In this document: one piece after another, positions 13,501 through 22,289 of the stretch
Position numbering within the stretch: position 1 is the stretch's first letter
Layout of the letters: the number at the start of each line of letters is the position of its first letter
Assembly: GCA_023362775.1 (NCBI GenBank)
Contig: JALMGJ010000004.1
Span: forward strand, 52,911,298 to 52,975,297
From: Charina bottae
Taxonomy: Eukaryota; Chordata; Lepidosauria; Squamata; Charinaidae
Reading direction: 5' to 3'
Length of the DNA stretch: 64,000 nucleotides
Made by a program: the position numbers and the translations under genes
The notes under the pieces: generated by a model
Told to the model about the DNA's origin: nothing
Database searches by the model: none
Seen by the model: the letters and a program-made list of their open reading frames with translations, nothing else

Positions 13501-15664
13501 TGCGACGATCGTAAGTGTGAGTACAGGTCGTAAAGCACTTTTTCCAAGGCCGTCGTTAAATGAATGGTCGTTAAGCGAGGACTATCTGTAGGATAGATCT
13601 GTATAATAAGGCCAAGGTGCATGATTTCACTCTATCTCTTCCTATTGATAAAGGACAAGCATATGAAACAAAATATTTAAGAAATCAAAGCCATTAATAC
13701 TCCAGAAAATTCACCACCATTAGACATGTATTGCATAGTAATGGCTTATAGTCAGTTACAAAAGATACCGCATTTTCTGTAGGAGTTAAATATTTAAAGA
13801 AAATACACATGCAACAGAGCTGAACAATCCTGACAAGAGACAAGGCTGCTTCAATGACACTTGTGCAGGTACTGCTTTCGTGCTCCTGCTAGTTCTGAAA
13901 CACCTTTTCCAAATCAAATCCAAAGCACTAAAGGAAGCTAATTCTTGGGAGTAAGGAAAAAGCAAAGGAAAGCTTTGTATCTTCAGTCTCTTTTTCAGTA
14001 AGTCACCTTTATACACTTCTTGTATTTCTATTCCATTCCCCCTTTGCTCTGAGAGCTCAAGGTAACATAATGAGTCTTCTCTACTTTTATCCCAACAACT
14101 TTGAAGATCTGGGGTAGATACGACTGTGAGAGTGTGACTGGCCTAAAGGTGGCCAAGGAAGTCCATGGGCAAGCAGAGATCTGAATCTAGATCACCTCAC
14201 TCAAAGCACAACATCATAACCACCACGCTTCATAATTGGGATAAAACAATAAAAGCAATCCAGTAGTACCTTAATGTGGATTACTTACTGTTTCAAAGCC
14301 TCGGTGAGGGTGATCAGGAAAGCCACCTGGCTTCCCTCCACTGAACTCATCAAGAAGCAGAAAGGGATCCAAGTTTGTCAGCTGAAAATGCAAAATAGTA
14401 ACAGAATTGTGTAACGCTCTGAGGGGAAAATATTATTTTTTAGGAGAAACAATAACAATTGTTTATAATGTTTATCAGTGAGCACTCTAGTTCCATTCTT
14501 GTATAACTATCACTTGAGCAGAAGAAATGAGTGCATAAGGACTTTTGGTGGCATATTGGTTCATATTAGTCACCATATTATTATAGGTCTACTTATGCCT
14601 TTTTAAACAATGTGATTCCAATCTTCTTCAATGAGCCTTATATGACTGTGATTTTAAAGCCTGGTAAAAATCCTACTGACTATGCAAACTGTTGTCCAAT
14701 TTCCATGTTAAATATTAATGCAAAAATACTGATAGTGACCCATGCATATTATGGACAGTATTACCTCCCATTATCTATTCTGCACAATATATAGGTTGCA
14801 AAGCATCTGATAATATTAGATTACTAACAGTCATTCTGGACACTCATTCAGAAGAACTGAAATAAATAGTGATGGTCTCTCTGGATATAAAGGGTCTTTG
14901 AAATGGGGTAGTGGAAAATTTTGAGACAAGTTTTGTCTCAGTCTGGATTCCTTCATTTTTTATTAATTAGATCAGTGTTTCTCAACCTTGGCCTTTAAAA
15001 TGGATGGACTACAACTCCCAGCTGGCTGGGGGATTCTGGGAGTTGAAGTCCGCCCATCTTAATGTGGCCAAGCTTGAGAAACTGAATTAGATCAATATAT
15101 GTTACTCTACTCCTTTCGTTATTACAAATGGTGCTATCTCTTCATCTAACAACCGGGTCTTTTGGAATTTGGAAAATATATATTTTATTCATTTTGCTTA
15201 AGAAAGTTATATGGCCACCCATCTTAACAAATAAACCTGGGCAACTCACAATCCAACAGAATAAAAAACAGCTAAAAGGTAAAGGTTCCCCCCGCACATT
15301 TGTGCAGTCGTGTCCGACTCTAGGGGCCGGTGCTCATCTCCGTTTGTTAGCCAAAGAGCCAGCGTTGTCCGAAGACGCTTCCACGGTCATGCGGCTGGCA
15401 TGATGCGCGCGGAACGCTGTTACCTACCCACCAAAGTGGTACCTATTAATCTACTTGCATTTGCATGCTTTCACGCCAGGCTTGAATCAATCAATCATTC
15501 AATAATCATGCCATCAAACTTCTCTGGAAGGAGAGAGGAGCGAACTGACGCCACTTCCCCCCCCTTACCTCAGGTCTGCCAATGCTCCTGCGGACCGAAG
15601 CTCCCACTCCTTCTGCCTGCTCCTTACTGAGGACAGTTTTTACAACTTTTCTTTCTCCAGCCAT
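375..15664 (-). CDS. PIR: PIR (pirin), 5' part: coding exons 1-5
   Basis: Pirin is a nuclear, iron-binding bicupin protein that acts as a transcription cofactor and has quercetinase-like activity. Five minus-strand coding exons join in phase: 15569-15664, 14289-14381, 8947-9030, 7664-7870 and 375-459, giving about 188 residues of a family that is about 290 long; the C-terminal cupin lies beyond the left edge. The N-terminal cupin metal site is present: [10 protein letters not shown] on exon 2 carries the two His of the HxH pair, and [10 protein letters not shown] on exon 4 carries the third His and the Glu. The start ATG is at 15664-15662, followed by [17 protein letters not shown] 3' splice-like site (ctaaag) sits 4 bases upstream of the ATG, so a non-coding first exon further upstream is likely, as in human. 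Neighbour BMX is head-to-head, as in other tetrapods. Introns hold SINEs and MITEs. Exon assignment is from recalled pirin family sequence; no alignment was run. Confidence 0.95.
675..1136 (+). mobile_element. Penelope-like element fragment with inverted 5' end
   Basis: Flanked by an exact 14-bp target duplication ACAGTGATGATCTA (661-674 and 1137-1150). Bases ~767-880 read [20 protein letters not shown], the end of a Penelope-type endonuclease/RT protein. The left ~85 bases are the reverse complement of the right end. The right arm holds CTGAAGA, a 7-bp GCTCCTT/AAGGAGC hairpin and GAAAC, a hammerhead-ribozyme-like core. Assignment is from motif recognition; no search was run. Confidence 0.7.
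1151..1565. other. PIR intron sequence
   Basis: No gene or repeat family recognised. Confidence 0.5.
1566..2368 (+). mobile_element. L2-type LINE, 3' end
   Basis: Frames encode the C-terminal part of an L2/CR1-group ORF2 ([20 protein letters not shown], then [42 protein letters not shown]), followed by a 3' UTR with the GCCGCCCAGAGT...GGGCGGC hairpin and an AAAT tail. Frameshifts and stops make it inactive; 5' truncated. Confidence 0.85.
2369..4005. other. PIR intron sequence
   Basis: About 1.6 kb of AT-rich sequence with no exon, RNA gene or repeat recognised. Confidence 0.5.
4009..4240 (-). mobile_element. tRNA-derived SINE (MIR-like body), minus strand
   Basis: On the minus strand it starts with a tRNA-like head (gagccagtttggtctagtgg) and continues with gccttaggcatgaaag and the gactctcccac-type body. 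Imperfect ~18-bp direct repeats (gggcgaactatacactat / gggcaacctatacactat) flank it. The same family occurs at 28398, 43906, 57549, 59842 and 63857. Confidence 0.8.
4541..4606. repeat. (TTCC)n microsatellite
   Basis: About 16 uninterrupted TTCC units in a PIR intron. Confidence 0.97.
4610..5188. other. PIR intron sequence
   Basis: No feature recognised. Confidence 0.5.
5190..5354 (+). mobile_element. Sauria-type SINE, 5' (tRNA-like) half
   Basis: Starts with the tRNA-like head gtggctcagtgggtaagacg and the box B-like ggttcgaatccc, and breaks off after tgcaaatgcaagtagatgaa. The usual 3' half is missing and the sequence changes abruptly into hAT-type DNA. Confidence 0.85.
5355..5522 (+). mobile_element. 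hAT-type MITE, 3' part (same family as 41749)
   Basis: GC-rich sequence closely matching the interior of the 41749-42129 element, ending with the shared terminus cagtttggaaagctctg. The 5' end is missing and no matching 8-bp duplication was found, so it is a chimera with the SINE half to its left. Confidence 0.75.
5523..6255. other. PIR intron sequence
   Basis: No feature recognised. Confidence 0.5.
6256..6291. repeat. (TAA)n microsatellite
   Basis: About 12 TAA units. Confidence 0.95.
6665..6802. mobile_element. hAT-type foldback MITE, copy 1
   Basis: Near-palindromic element with ends cagggtttctcaac / gttgagaaaccctg and 8-bp flanks GTCTATAC / GTCTATTC (one mismatch). Related copies lie at 14973 and 36748. 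Confidence 0.85.
7146..7487 (-). mobile_element. Sauria-type SINE, near full length, minus strand
   Basis: On the minus strand: tRNA-like head (ggggcgtggtggctcagtgg), the conserved body, and a tail ending in the repeated TTTACC characteristic of this family. Confidence 0.9.
7518..7548. repeat. (AAAAC)n microsatellite
   Basis: About six AAAAC units. Confidence 0.9.
7664..7870 (-). CDS. PIR: PIR coding exon 4
   Basis: 207 bp, 69 codons, [19 protein letters not shown] ... [10 protein letters not shown], with a tatag acceptor and a GTAACA donor. It contains the His and Glu that complete the four-ligand iron site. Confidence 0.96.
7871..8946. other. PIR intron 3 sequence
   Basis: Contains a short (CA)n at 7959-7977 but no recognised gene or repeat family. 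Confidence 0.5.
8947..9030 (-). CDS. PIR: PIR coding exon 3
   Basis: 84 bp, 28 codons, [20 protein letters not shown] ... GDLQ, with a cag acceptor and a GTATGC donor. It is a core strand segment of the N-terminal cupin. Confidence 0.94.
9031..10686. other. PIR intron 2 sequence
   Basis: No exon or repeat recognised; includes short TGTG-rich sequence near 10505-10535. Confidence 0.5.
10687..10840 (+). mobile_element. Sauria-type SINE, 5'-truncated
   Basis: Begins inside the body (taacagcgttccgcatgggt) and runs to the tail, which reads acgtttacgttta in place of the usual tttaccttta. Confidence 0.85.
10850..11135 (+). mobile_element. L2-type LINE, 3' end
   Basis: Ends with the same GCTGCCCAGAGTCAC...GGGCAGCC hairpin and AAAT tail as the 1566-2368 copy, preceded by a short (TA)n run. 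Only the 3' UTR and the last codons remain. Confidence 0.75.
11690..12258 (+). mobile_element. Decayed LINE fragment (RT N-terminal region)
   Basis: With frameshifts allowed, translations near 12060-12255 resemble the region ahead of a LINE RT core: ...[11 protein letters not shown]..., and [20 protein letters not shown], typical of the K-N-GKAAGxDGxTGEML segment. The lineage cannot be set; heavily mutated. Confidence 0.45.
12259..12345 (-). mobile_element. L2-type 3' end scrap, minus strand
   Basis: AT-rich tail followed by ccccgcccatctcccttgca and gactctgggcggg, the reverse complement of the common L2/SINE 3' hairpin. Confidence 0.55.
12346..13175. other. PIR intron 2 sequence
   Basis: No gene or repeat family recognised. 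Confidence 0.4.
13178..13588. mobile_element. TA-flanked MITE, copy 1
   Basis: 411-bp element with terminal inverted repeats of the form CAGGTAGTCCTCRCTTAACG, flanked by TA dinucleotides, non-coding. Relatives are at 44551 and 45064. The TA target suggests a Tc1/mariner-type transposase source. Confidence 0.8.
13591..14288. other. PIR intron 2 sequence
   Basis: No recognised feature except a weak MIR-like stretch near 14125-14225. Confidence 0.4.
14289..14381 (-). CDS. PIR: PIR coding exon 2
   Basis: 93 bp, 31 codons, [13 protein letters not shown] ... [11 protein letters not shown], between an AG acceptor and a GTAAGTAA donor. It carries the HxH iron ligands. The phase matches both neighbours. 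Confidence 0.95.
14590..14970 (+). mobile_element. Decayed L1/Tx1-group LINE fragment
   Basis: Translations with stops and shifts read like an L1-group [31 protein letters not shown], then VSLDIKG and a FINQ end (compare the family pattern PKPGKDP..YRPISLLN.D.KI, SLDIEKAFDRV). Strongly degenerate and interrupted at its right end by a MITE. Confidence 0.6.
14973..15084. mobile_element. hAT-type foldback MITE, copy 2
   Basis: Ends cagtgtttctcaac / cttgagaaactg with an exact 8-bp duplication AATTAGAT on both sides (14965-14972 and 15085-15092). Inserted in the L1-group fragment. Confidence 0.9.
15275..15473 (-). mobile_element. Sauria-type SINE, 3' part, minus strand
   Basis: Tail and body of the family on the minus strand; the tRNA-like head is missing. 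Lies ~95 bases from PIR coding exon 1. Confidence 0.85.
15569..15664 (-). CDS. PIR: PIR coding exon 1
   Basis: 96 bp, 32 codons, from the start ATG to ...RRSIGRPE followed by a GTAAGG donor. It matches the conserved VRRSIGRPE segment of pirins. Phase 0 at the 3' end. Confidence 0.93.
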
Positions 15665-15669
15665 TCTTC

Positions 15670-17780
15670 TTTAGAAAACGTGAGCCAACTCCTAAAAGGT
15701 TTCAACCAGGAGCCAAAAAGAACAGGCAAGTTTTAAACTGCATCCATCACAATCAAAACACATTCTCAAGTACACATGCAAATACAGGCATAGAGCAACA
15801 ACTGCACACTCCTTCAGCAGAAAACCCACGTGGCCACAGCTTTAAGGGAATGAAAGGCTGCATTTAAAGAAAAAGAGCCACTTGTTTTAATTTTCCTTTG
15901 CAAGGATGCCACTTAATTTTTATTTATTTAAGCCTACCGGTAAAAAAGGGGATAATATCCAAAGGGTTTAGGCATTCCCCGTATTCTGCAGCATCACAGT
16001 CTCTCTCCTTTATGGAATAAAACCTCTTAGGGAAATCCAAGCAAAAACGTATTATTTGTTAAGAGTGTTTTTTTTAAAACCCGACTCAGGATGACGCAGC
16101 AAAATCTTGCCGGCTTTTTCCTAAATTGCAATTGAAACCATTGGAGGATTGCACAATCCAGTGCAAATACACGGATGAGCAATATGCGCTAAAGGTGACT
16201 GCAATCAGCTGTAATAACTAAACACACCTATCTTATGCAAGCCTTTTGCGTTCAAGGCCTTCATTTCAGGGAAGCATGCACTGAACTGCACCCTTTGAAA
16301 AGGAGATTTAGTATGTTCGGTAAAGTCTGCTCCACTCAGGTCTCCCGCAGAAGCCAGAAGAGGGCTCTAACGTTCATGCTTATTCTACTAAGGCAGTGAG
16401 AGGACGAGGATGACAAAAATCAATATCAGGAAAAATAAGACCATTACAGTATAGCAAACCTGCGTATGCCCTTCAAAGCCGTCTCCCTGAAACCCCACCC
16501 ACCGGGAAATGATGTCATAACAAGGCTTTCCATCGAGGCTACCGGAGCAGGGGGGGGGGGGGTCTGATACGGAATTGCACGCGCTCGAATCCAGGTAAAA
16601 GCGGCTGAGGCGGGATGGGAGCGCCGCCTGCTTTTAATTAGGAAAGGAGAGGCTTGGGGCTACCGCTGTCTTTCCTCTTTCCTTTTGCCTATGGGATTTT
16701 TTTCATTCTGTCTCTTTTCCACAGCTGTGGCAGGACGATATATGTATGGAGGAATCTTCTTACTGTCACACTTTTAAGGCTGCAGGCGACCGCCATAAGA
16801 TGCGCAAATGAGTTCTAAAGGAAGAATAGCTAAAATCAAGTGTAACGAGAGGATGTAACAGTAGATCCGGAAGAAAGGTCTCCATTTGGGCAAAACGGAT
16901 CCTCGGACCACCGAAATATCAGGGGGAAAAATGTACTTACGAGTCGCTGCTCCATAGGAGTGAATAACTTTTTTATTCTTGGACTCTGCTTAGACATAAT
17001 GCAGATTAAATCTTTCATCCAATCGAGGAAAAGCTACTTTAGTCGAATCTCCACTGGTCACACAGTCTTTTCAAGAGAGATTACAGTAGTCGAAGCAATC
17101 CTGCAAGCTAATTTTAAAGTTGTGTTATTTATGCATTCACACACAAAAATCAGGAAAGCTGGCTTCATTTTGCTTTCAGTAGAAACTATAATCTTTGGTC
17201 TGTTTGTCTCTAGACAAACCACAGTCATAAGACATGGTTTCTGCTTTATGATTCTTACTTGTTAAAGCCAGAGATTGTGATTTGACTGGAACGCTAAGCC
17301 ATTGAAATGCTTATGTTTAGTTTCTTCTACCGGTAGGAAAAGTTAAGGAAGAACAGTAGTTGAGCACAAAAGACAACAATTAGAACTATGGGGAGAAAGC
17401 AGCATGGCAATAAACTGGATAATAAGAATTTTTTAAAAATTGTAGTCCTATACACATCTGAATCTACTCTCACACTTTGAGTTTCTTTCTGAGATGTTAT
17501 GTGCAGGTTTCACAGGAAATCCCATGATTAGGATTTCCTTCCAGAAAACATTTTCTTCTAGAGTTCCCCATTTTCCTCAATGAAAATGTTAAGGGGAGAG
17601 CATCTGGAGCAGTCTAATTTATGCATCAGATTATTTTATTCATACCCCACCTTTCTATTTTGGCCAGATATCTGTGAGAAGCAAAGACGTAACAAGCGGC
17701 AACAGCCTATAGCCAGGACTGCATTTAACATTTTAGGAGTGCGCTAGAGATGGGTGGGGGGACAATAGTAGAAAGGGATG
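15670..17780. other. Upstream region of PIR and BMX
   Basis: Mostly unique sequence with a CpG-containing stretch near 16.6 kb and a 14-G run. A minus-strand GTAAGT at 16935-16940 may be the donor of a non-coding PIR exon. No protein-coding exon recognised. Confidence 0.4.
16540..16660. promoter_or_regulatory. CpG-containing stretch, candidate PIR/BMX promoter region
   Basis: About ten CpG dinucleotides fall within ~120 bases here, next to a run of 14 G, in an otherwise CpG-poor AT-rich region. It lies ~0.9 kb upstream of the PIR start codon and between two head-to-head genes. A minus-strand GTAAGT donor at 16935-16940 and a plus-strand GTAAAA at the end of this stretch could be donors of non-coding first exons for PIR and BMX. 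No transcript evidence is available, so this is inference. Confidence 0.3.
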
Positions 17781-17781
17781 G

Positions 17782-17973
17782 ATTACAGCACCACAGCTGG
17801 GTTCTGGACCGTGTGCTTTTTCCAACAGTGGGGGAAGGGAAGAGATGTGGTGAGCTGCTGTTTTTGCTAAACTATATTAAGCTTAGCAAAAACAGAGCAG
17901 CTCACCACATCTCTTCCCTTCCCCCACTGTTGGAAAAAGCACACAGCCCAGAACCCAGCTGTGGTGCTGTAAT
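17782..17973. repeat. Near-perfect ~190-bp palindrome at a BovB junction
   Basis: Arms 17782-17870 and 17883-17973 are reverse complements with a few differences. The centre contains ATTAAGCTTA (17876-17885), repeated exactly at 20466-20475 after the BovB tail. The right arm is therefore part of the insertion and copies the target flank. Confidence 0.9.
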
Positions 17974-20465
17974 CTATGATTCTATGAAGACCTACAACAC
18001 CTTCTAGAACTAACACCAAAAAAAGATGTCCTTTTCATCATAGGGGACTGGAATGCTAAAGTAGGAAGTCAAAAAATAACCGGAATAACAGGCAAGTTCG
18101 GCCTCGGAGTACAAAATGAAGCAGGGCAAAGGCTAATAGAGTTTTGTCAAGAGAACACGCTGGTCATAGCAAACACTCTTTTCCGACAACACAAGAGACG
18201 ACTCTACACATGGACATCACCAGATGGTCAATACCGAAATCAGATTGATTATATACTTTGCAGCCAAAGATGGAGAAGCTCTATACAATCAGCAAAAACA
18301 AGACCTGGAGCTGACTGTGGCTCAGATCATGAGCTTCTTATCGCAAAATTTAGGCTTAAATTGAAGAACGTAGAGAAAACCACTAGACCACTCAGGTATG
18401 ACCTAAATCATATCCCTTATGAATATACAGTGGAGGTGAGGAATAGATTTAAAGGATTAGATCTGGTAGACAGAGTACCTGAAGAACTATGGATGGAGGT
18501 TCGTAACATTGTACAGGAGGCAGCAACTAAAACCATCCCAAAGAAAAAGAAATGCAAGAAAGCAAAGTGGCTGACTGATGAGGCTTTACAAAATAGCTGA
18601 GGAAAGAAGGGAAGCAAAAGGCAAGGGAGAAAGGGAAAGATATAAACAACTGAATGCAGAATTCCAGAGAATAGCAAGGAGAGATAAGAAGGCCTTCTTA
18701 AATGAACAATGCAAAGAAATCGAGGAAAACAATAGAATGTGGAAGACTAGAGATCTCTTCAAGAAAATCGGAGATATCAAGGGAACGTTTTGTGCAAAGA
18801 TGGGCATGATAAAGGACAAAAAAGGCAGGGACCTAACAGAAGCAGAAGAGATTAAGAAGAGGTGGCAAGAATACACAGAAGAACTATACAAGAAAGATCT
18901 TAATATCCCTGATAAATACGATAGTGTGGTCACTGACCTTGAGCCGGACATCCTAGAGAGTGAAGTCAAGTGGGCCTTAGGAAGCATTACTAACAACAAA
19001 GCTAGCGGAGAAGACAGTATCCCAGCTGAGCTATTTAAAATCCTAAAAGATGATGCTGTTAAAGTACTGCACTCAATATGCCAACAAATTTGGAAAACTC
19101 AACAGTGGCCACAGGATTGGAAAAGGTCACTTTACGTTCCAATTCCAAAGAAAGGCAATGCCAAAGAATGTTCTTACTACTGTACAATTGCGCTCATTTC
19201 ACATGCTAGCAAGGTTATGCTCAAAATCCTACAAGCTAGGCTTCAGCAGTATGTGAACCGAGAACTACCAGAAGTGCAAGCTGGGTTTCGAAGAGGCAGA
19301 GGAACTAGAGATCAGATTGCCAACATTCGCTGGATCATGGAAAAAGCAAGAGAGTTCCAGAAAAACATCTACTTCTGCTTCATTGACTACGCTAAAGCCT
19401 TTGATTGTGTGGATCACAACAAACTGTGGCAAAGTCTTAAAGAGATGGGAGTACCAGACCACCTTACCTGTCTCCTGAGAAACCTGTATGCGGGTCAAGA
19501 AGCAACAGTTAGAACCGGACATGGAACAACCGACTGGTTCAAAATTGGGAAAGGAGTACGACAAGGCTGTATATTATCACCCTGCTTATTTAACTTATAT
19601 GCAGAGTACATCATGAGAAATGCCGGGCTGGATGAATCACAAGCCGGAGTTAAGATTGCCGGGAGAAATATCAACAACCTCAGATATGCAGATGATACCA
19701 CCCTAATGGCAGAAAGTGAAGAGGAACTAAAGAGCCTCTTGATGAGGGTGAAAGAGGAGAGTGCAAAAGCTGGCTTGAAACTCAACATTAAAAAAACCCA
19801 GATCATGGCATCTGGTCCCATCACTTCCTGGCAAATAGAAGGGGAAGAAATGGAAGCAGTGACAGATTTTATTTTCTTGGGCTCCAAAATCACCGCAGAT
19901 GGTGACTGCAGCCATGAAAAGATGCTTGCTCCTTGGGAGGAAAGCTATGGCAAACCTAGACAGCATATTAAAAAGCAGAGACATCACCTTGCCAACAAAG
20001 GTCCGTATAGTTAAAGCTATGGTTTTTCCAGTAGTAATGTATGGCTGTGAGAGTTGGACCATAAGGAAGGCTGAGCGCCGAAGAATTGATGCTTTCGAAC
20101 TGTGGTGCTGGAGAAGACTCTTGAGAGTCCCTTGGACTGCAAGGAGGTCAAATCAGTCAATCCTAAAGGAAATCAACCCTGACTGCTCATTGGAAGGACA
20201 GATGCTGAAGCTGAAGCTCAAATACTTTGGCCACCTAATGCGAAGAGAGGACTCACTGGAAAAGACCCTGATGCTGGGAAAGACTGAAGGCAAAAGGAGA
20301 AGGGGACGGCAGAGGATGAGATGGTTAGATAGCATCACCGATGTAATGAACATGAATTTGAGTAAACTCCGAGAGACAGTGGAGGACAGGAAGGCCTGGC
20401 GTGCTATGGTCCATGAGGTCACGAAGAGTTGGACACGACTAAACGACTGAACAACAACAACAACA
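17886..20465 (+). mobile_element. BovB (RTE) LINE, 5'-truncated, copy 1
   Basis: BovB is an RTE-clade non-LTR retrotransposon whose protein has an apurinic-type endonuclease and a reverse transcriptase. This copy lacks the first ~0.7 kb, carrying the end of the endonuclease ([23 protein letters not shown]) and the RT ([50 protein letters not shown]-type end). A frameshift near 18590 and a deletion near 19918 break the ORF; the longest piece is 478 codons. It ends with the family 3' end (acgactaaacgactgaacaa, CAA repeats). A 10-bp target duplication ATTAAGCTTA flanks the whole insert. Confidence 0.93.
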
Positions 20466-20532
20466 ATTAAGCTTACTTTAGGGCATACACCATAGTTTTC
20501 ATGTGTTTCCATGTCATAATTGTGGGAAATCA

Positions 20533-20600
20533 TTTAATTAATTAATTAATTAATTCTATCTATCATATTTATATCCTGCCCATCTCCCTCTCAAGGAGGG
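20533..20600 (-). mobile_element. L2/SINE 3' end scrap
   Basis: A (TTAA)n run followed by tatcctgcccatctccctct, the reverse of a common LINE/SINE 3' end. Confidence 0.4.
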
Positions 20601-21756
20601 ATCCTCCTTTTTTGTCAGTTTCCTCCACCCAAAGTGAGTGACATGGACAAGAGGGAGTTCAAGAAAGGTAAAGGAGGAGTTTTAAGGACATGTCTTCTCA
20701 GGAAGTCCATGGTGTTCAATGGGACTTAATTCTACATTGAATGAGTTTTAAACACTGATAAATATTGATTTATTTTTTTAAAGGAAAATATTTCTCATTG
20801 CATAGTGGGGTGAAGCAACACAGAAAGCTATAGTTATGGGAGGGAGGGAGGGAGGGTGGGGGAGACCAAGATGGTGACGGGTGAGGAATTCTGATCTCAA
20901 GGTCATAAGCTTTTAACTATTGTACTACGTTTACCTTTTTCATTTTATTGCCTTTATGCTTCCTGATATTGTGTCGTACTAAATTTACAAGGATAGTCCT
21001 TATCTTCAAATATACCATGCTTCTCCAAATGCTCTTGAGAATAAGGGATTATTTGGGAAGGTTTCATATTGCACTTTTTTCATGTTTTCAAGGAGATTGG
21101 TGTTTTTTCCTTGTTGGAAGCTAGAAAGATGGGGTGGAGGGAAAGTGGTTTGGAAGATCAAAACCACTAAGCAGGATTGCGGGACAACAATCAAGTTTCC
21201 ATAGCAGCCATTCTTATTCAAGGCAGAGTCCTAGCAGGCAAGGCTCTGTTGGTTATATCTGGGTGGATGCAACTCTCTTCCCCTCACTTAGAAGAGTCAT
21301 TCTTCAGGAGTTAGACATGCAGGACGCAGCCACAATCACTATCAGATCAATTACAACTTTGCCTCCTATAAAACACCAAAAGCCACTCTAAAGATGCTCT
21401 TGAGAATGCTAGTTTACCGGTTTGTAAAAAAAAGAAGGCAGCACACTGGACCCGGTCTCGGTGCCCATTCTCACAAATTAAACAAATTCAGTGCATTCAT
21501 TATATGCAAATGTCTCATAGTATGACGACCAATCAGACAGAAGCTAAATTCCCCCATTCACATCCACCTCTTGTGGATATCAATAGACCTTCTTTGGCGA
21601 CTTCAAGGCAGTTTTCTACTAGCTGCTCCAATTTATCTGAGAATGTTGCCATCAGTATGTCAGTTTATGATGCATCAAATCAAGCTAAACTTACCTCTTG
21701 CACCATCATGTATGCAACGGAGTGGTCTGATTCTGACAGTGCCTGAAATTGACATA
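20601..21756. other. Intergenic/5' intron sequence
   Basis: No gene recognised; short GGGA-rich run near 20840. Confidence 0.4.
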
Positions 21757-22088
21757 AAAGGTAAAGATTCCCCCCGCACATTTGTGCAGTCGTGTCTGAC
21801 TCTAGGTGCCGGTGCTCATCTTCATTTCTTAGCCGAAGAGCCAGCGTTGTCCGAAGACGCTTCCACGGTCATGTGGCCGGCATGACGCGCACAGAACGCT
21901 GTTACCTACCCACCAAAGTGGTACCTATTAATCTACTTGCATTTGCATGCTTTCGAATTGCTAGGTTGGCAAGAGCTGGGCCTAGTGCGGGAGCTCACTC
22001 TGTCACGTGGGACTAGGGATTGAAACCTCCAAACTTGCAATCTTCCAATCAACAAGCCTGGCGTCTTATCTACTGTGCCACCGTGCTC
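21757..22088 (-). mobile_element. Sauria-type SINE, near full length, minus strand
   Basis: Complete body and head on the minus strand, with more substitutions than the 38183 and 55738 copies. Confidence 0.88.
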
Positions 22089-22289
22089 ATACAGCCCACC
22101 AAAAATAGATCCTTACAGATTCAACTGCCTGTTGCTACATTTATCCACCTGCCAGCTCCCAATGATGATCTTTATTTGTCAATTCAGCCTCACTAGCCCA
22201 TCCACCACCTGCAGAGGAGTCAGTCCTCTGACATCAAGTCCAAAGAACTCTGTGACCCTGCTGCTACAGAGCACCACAGGGTGACATAT

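Noticed and set aside
18578..20014. Host gene of 478 codons
   Set aside because: It is the BovB reverse transcriptase, with frameshifts at both ends.
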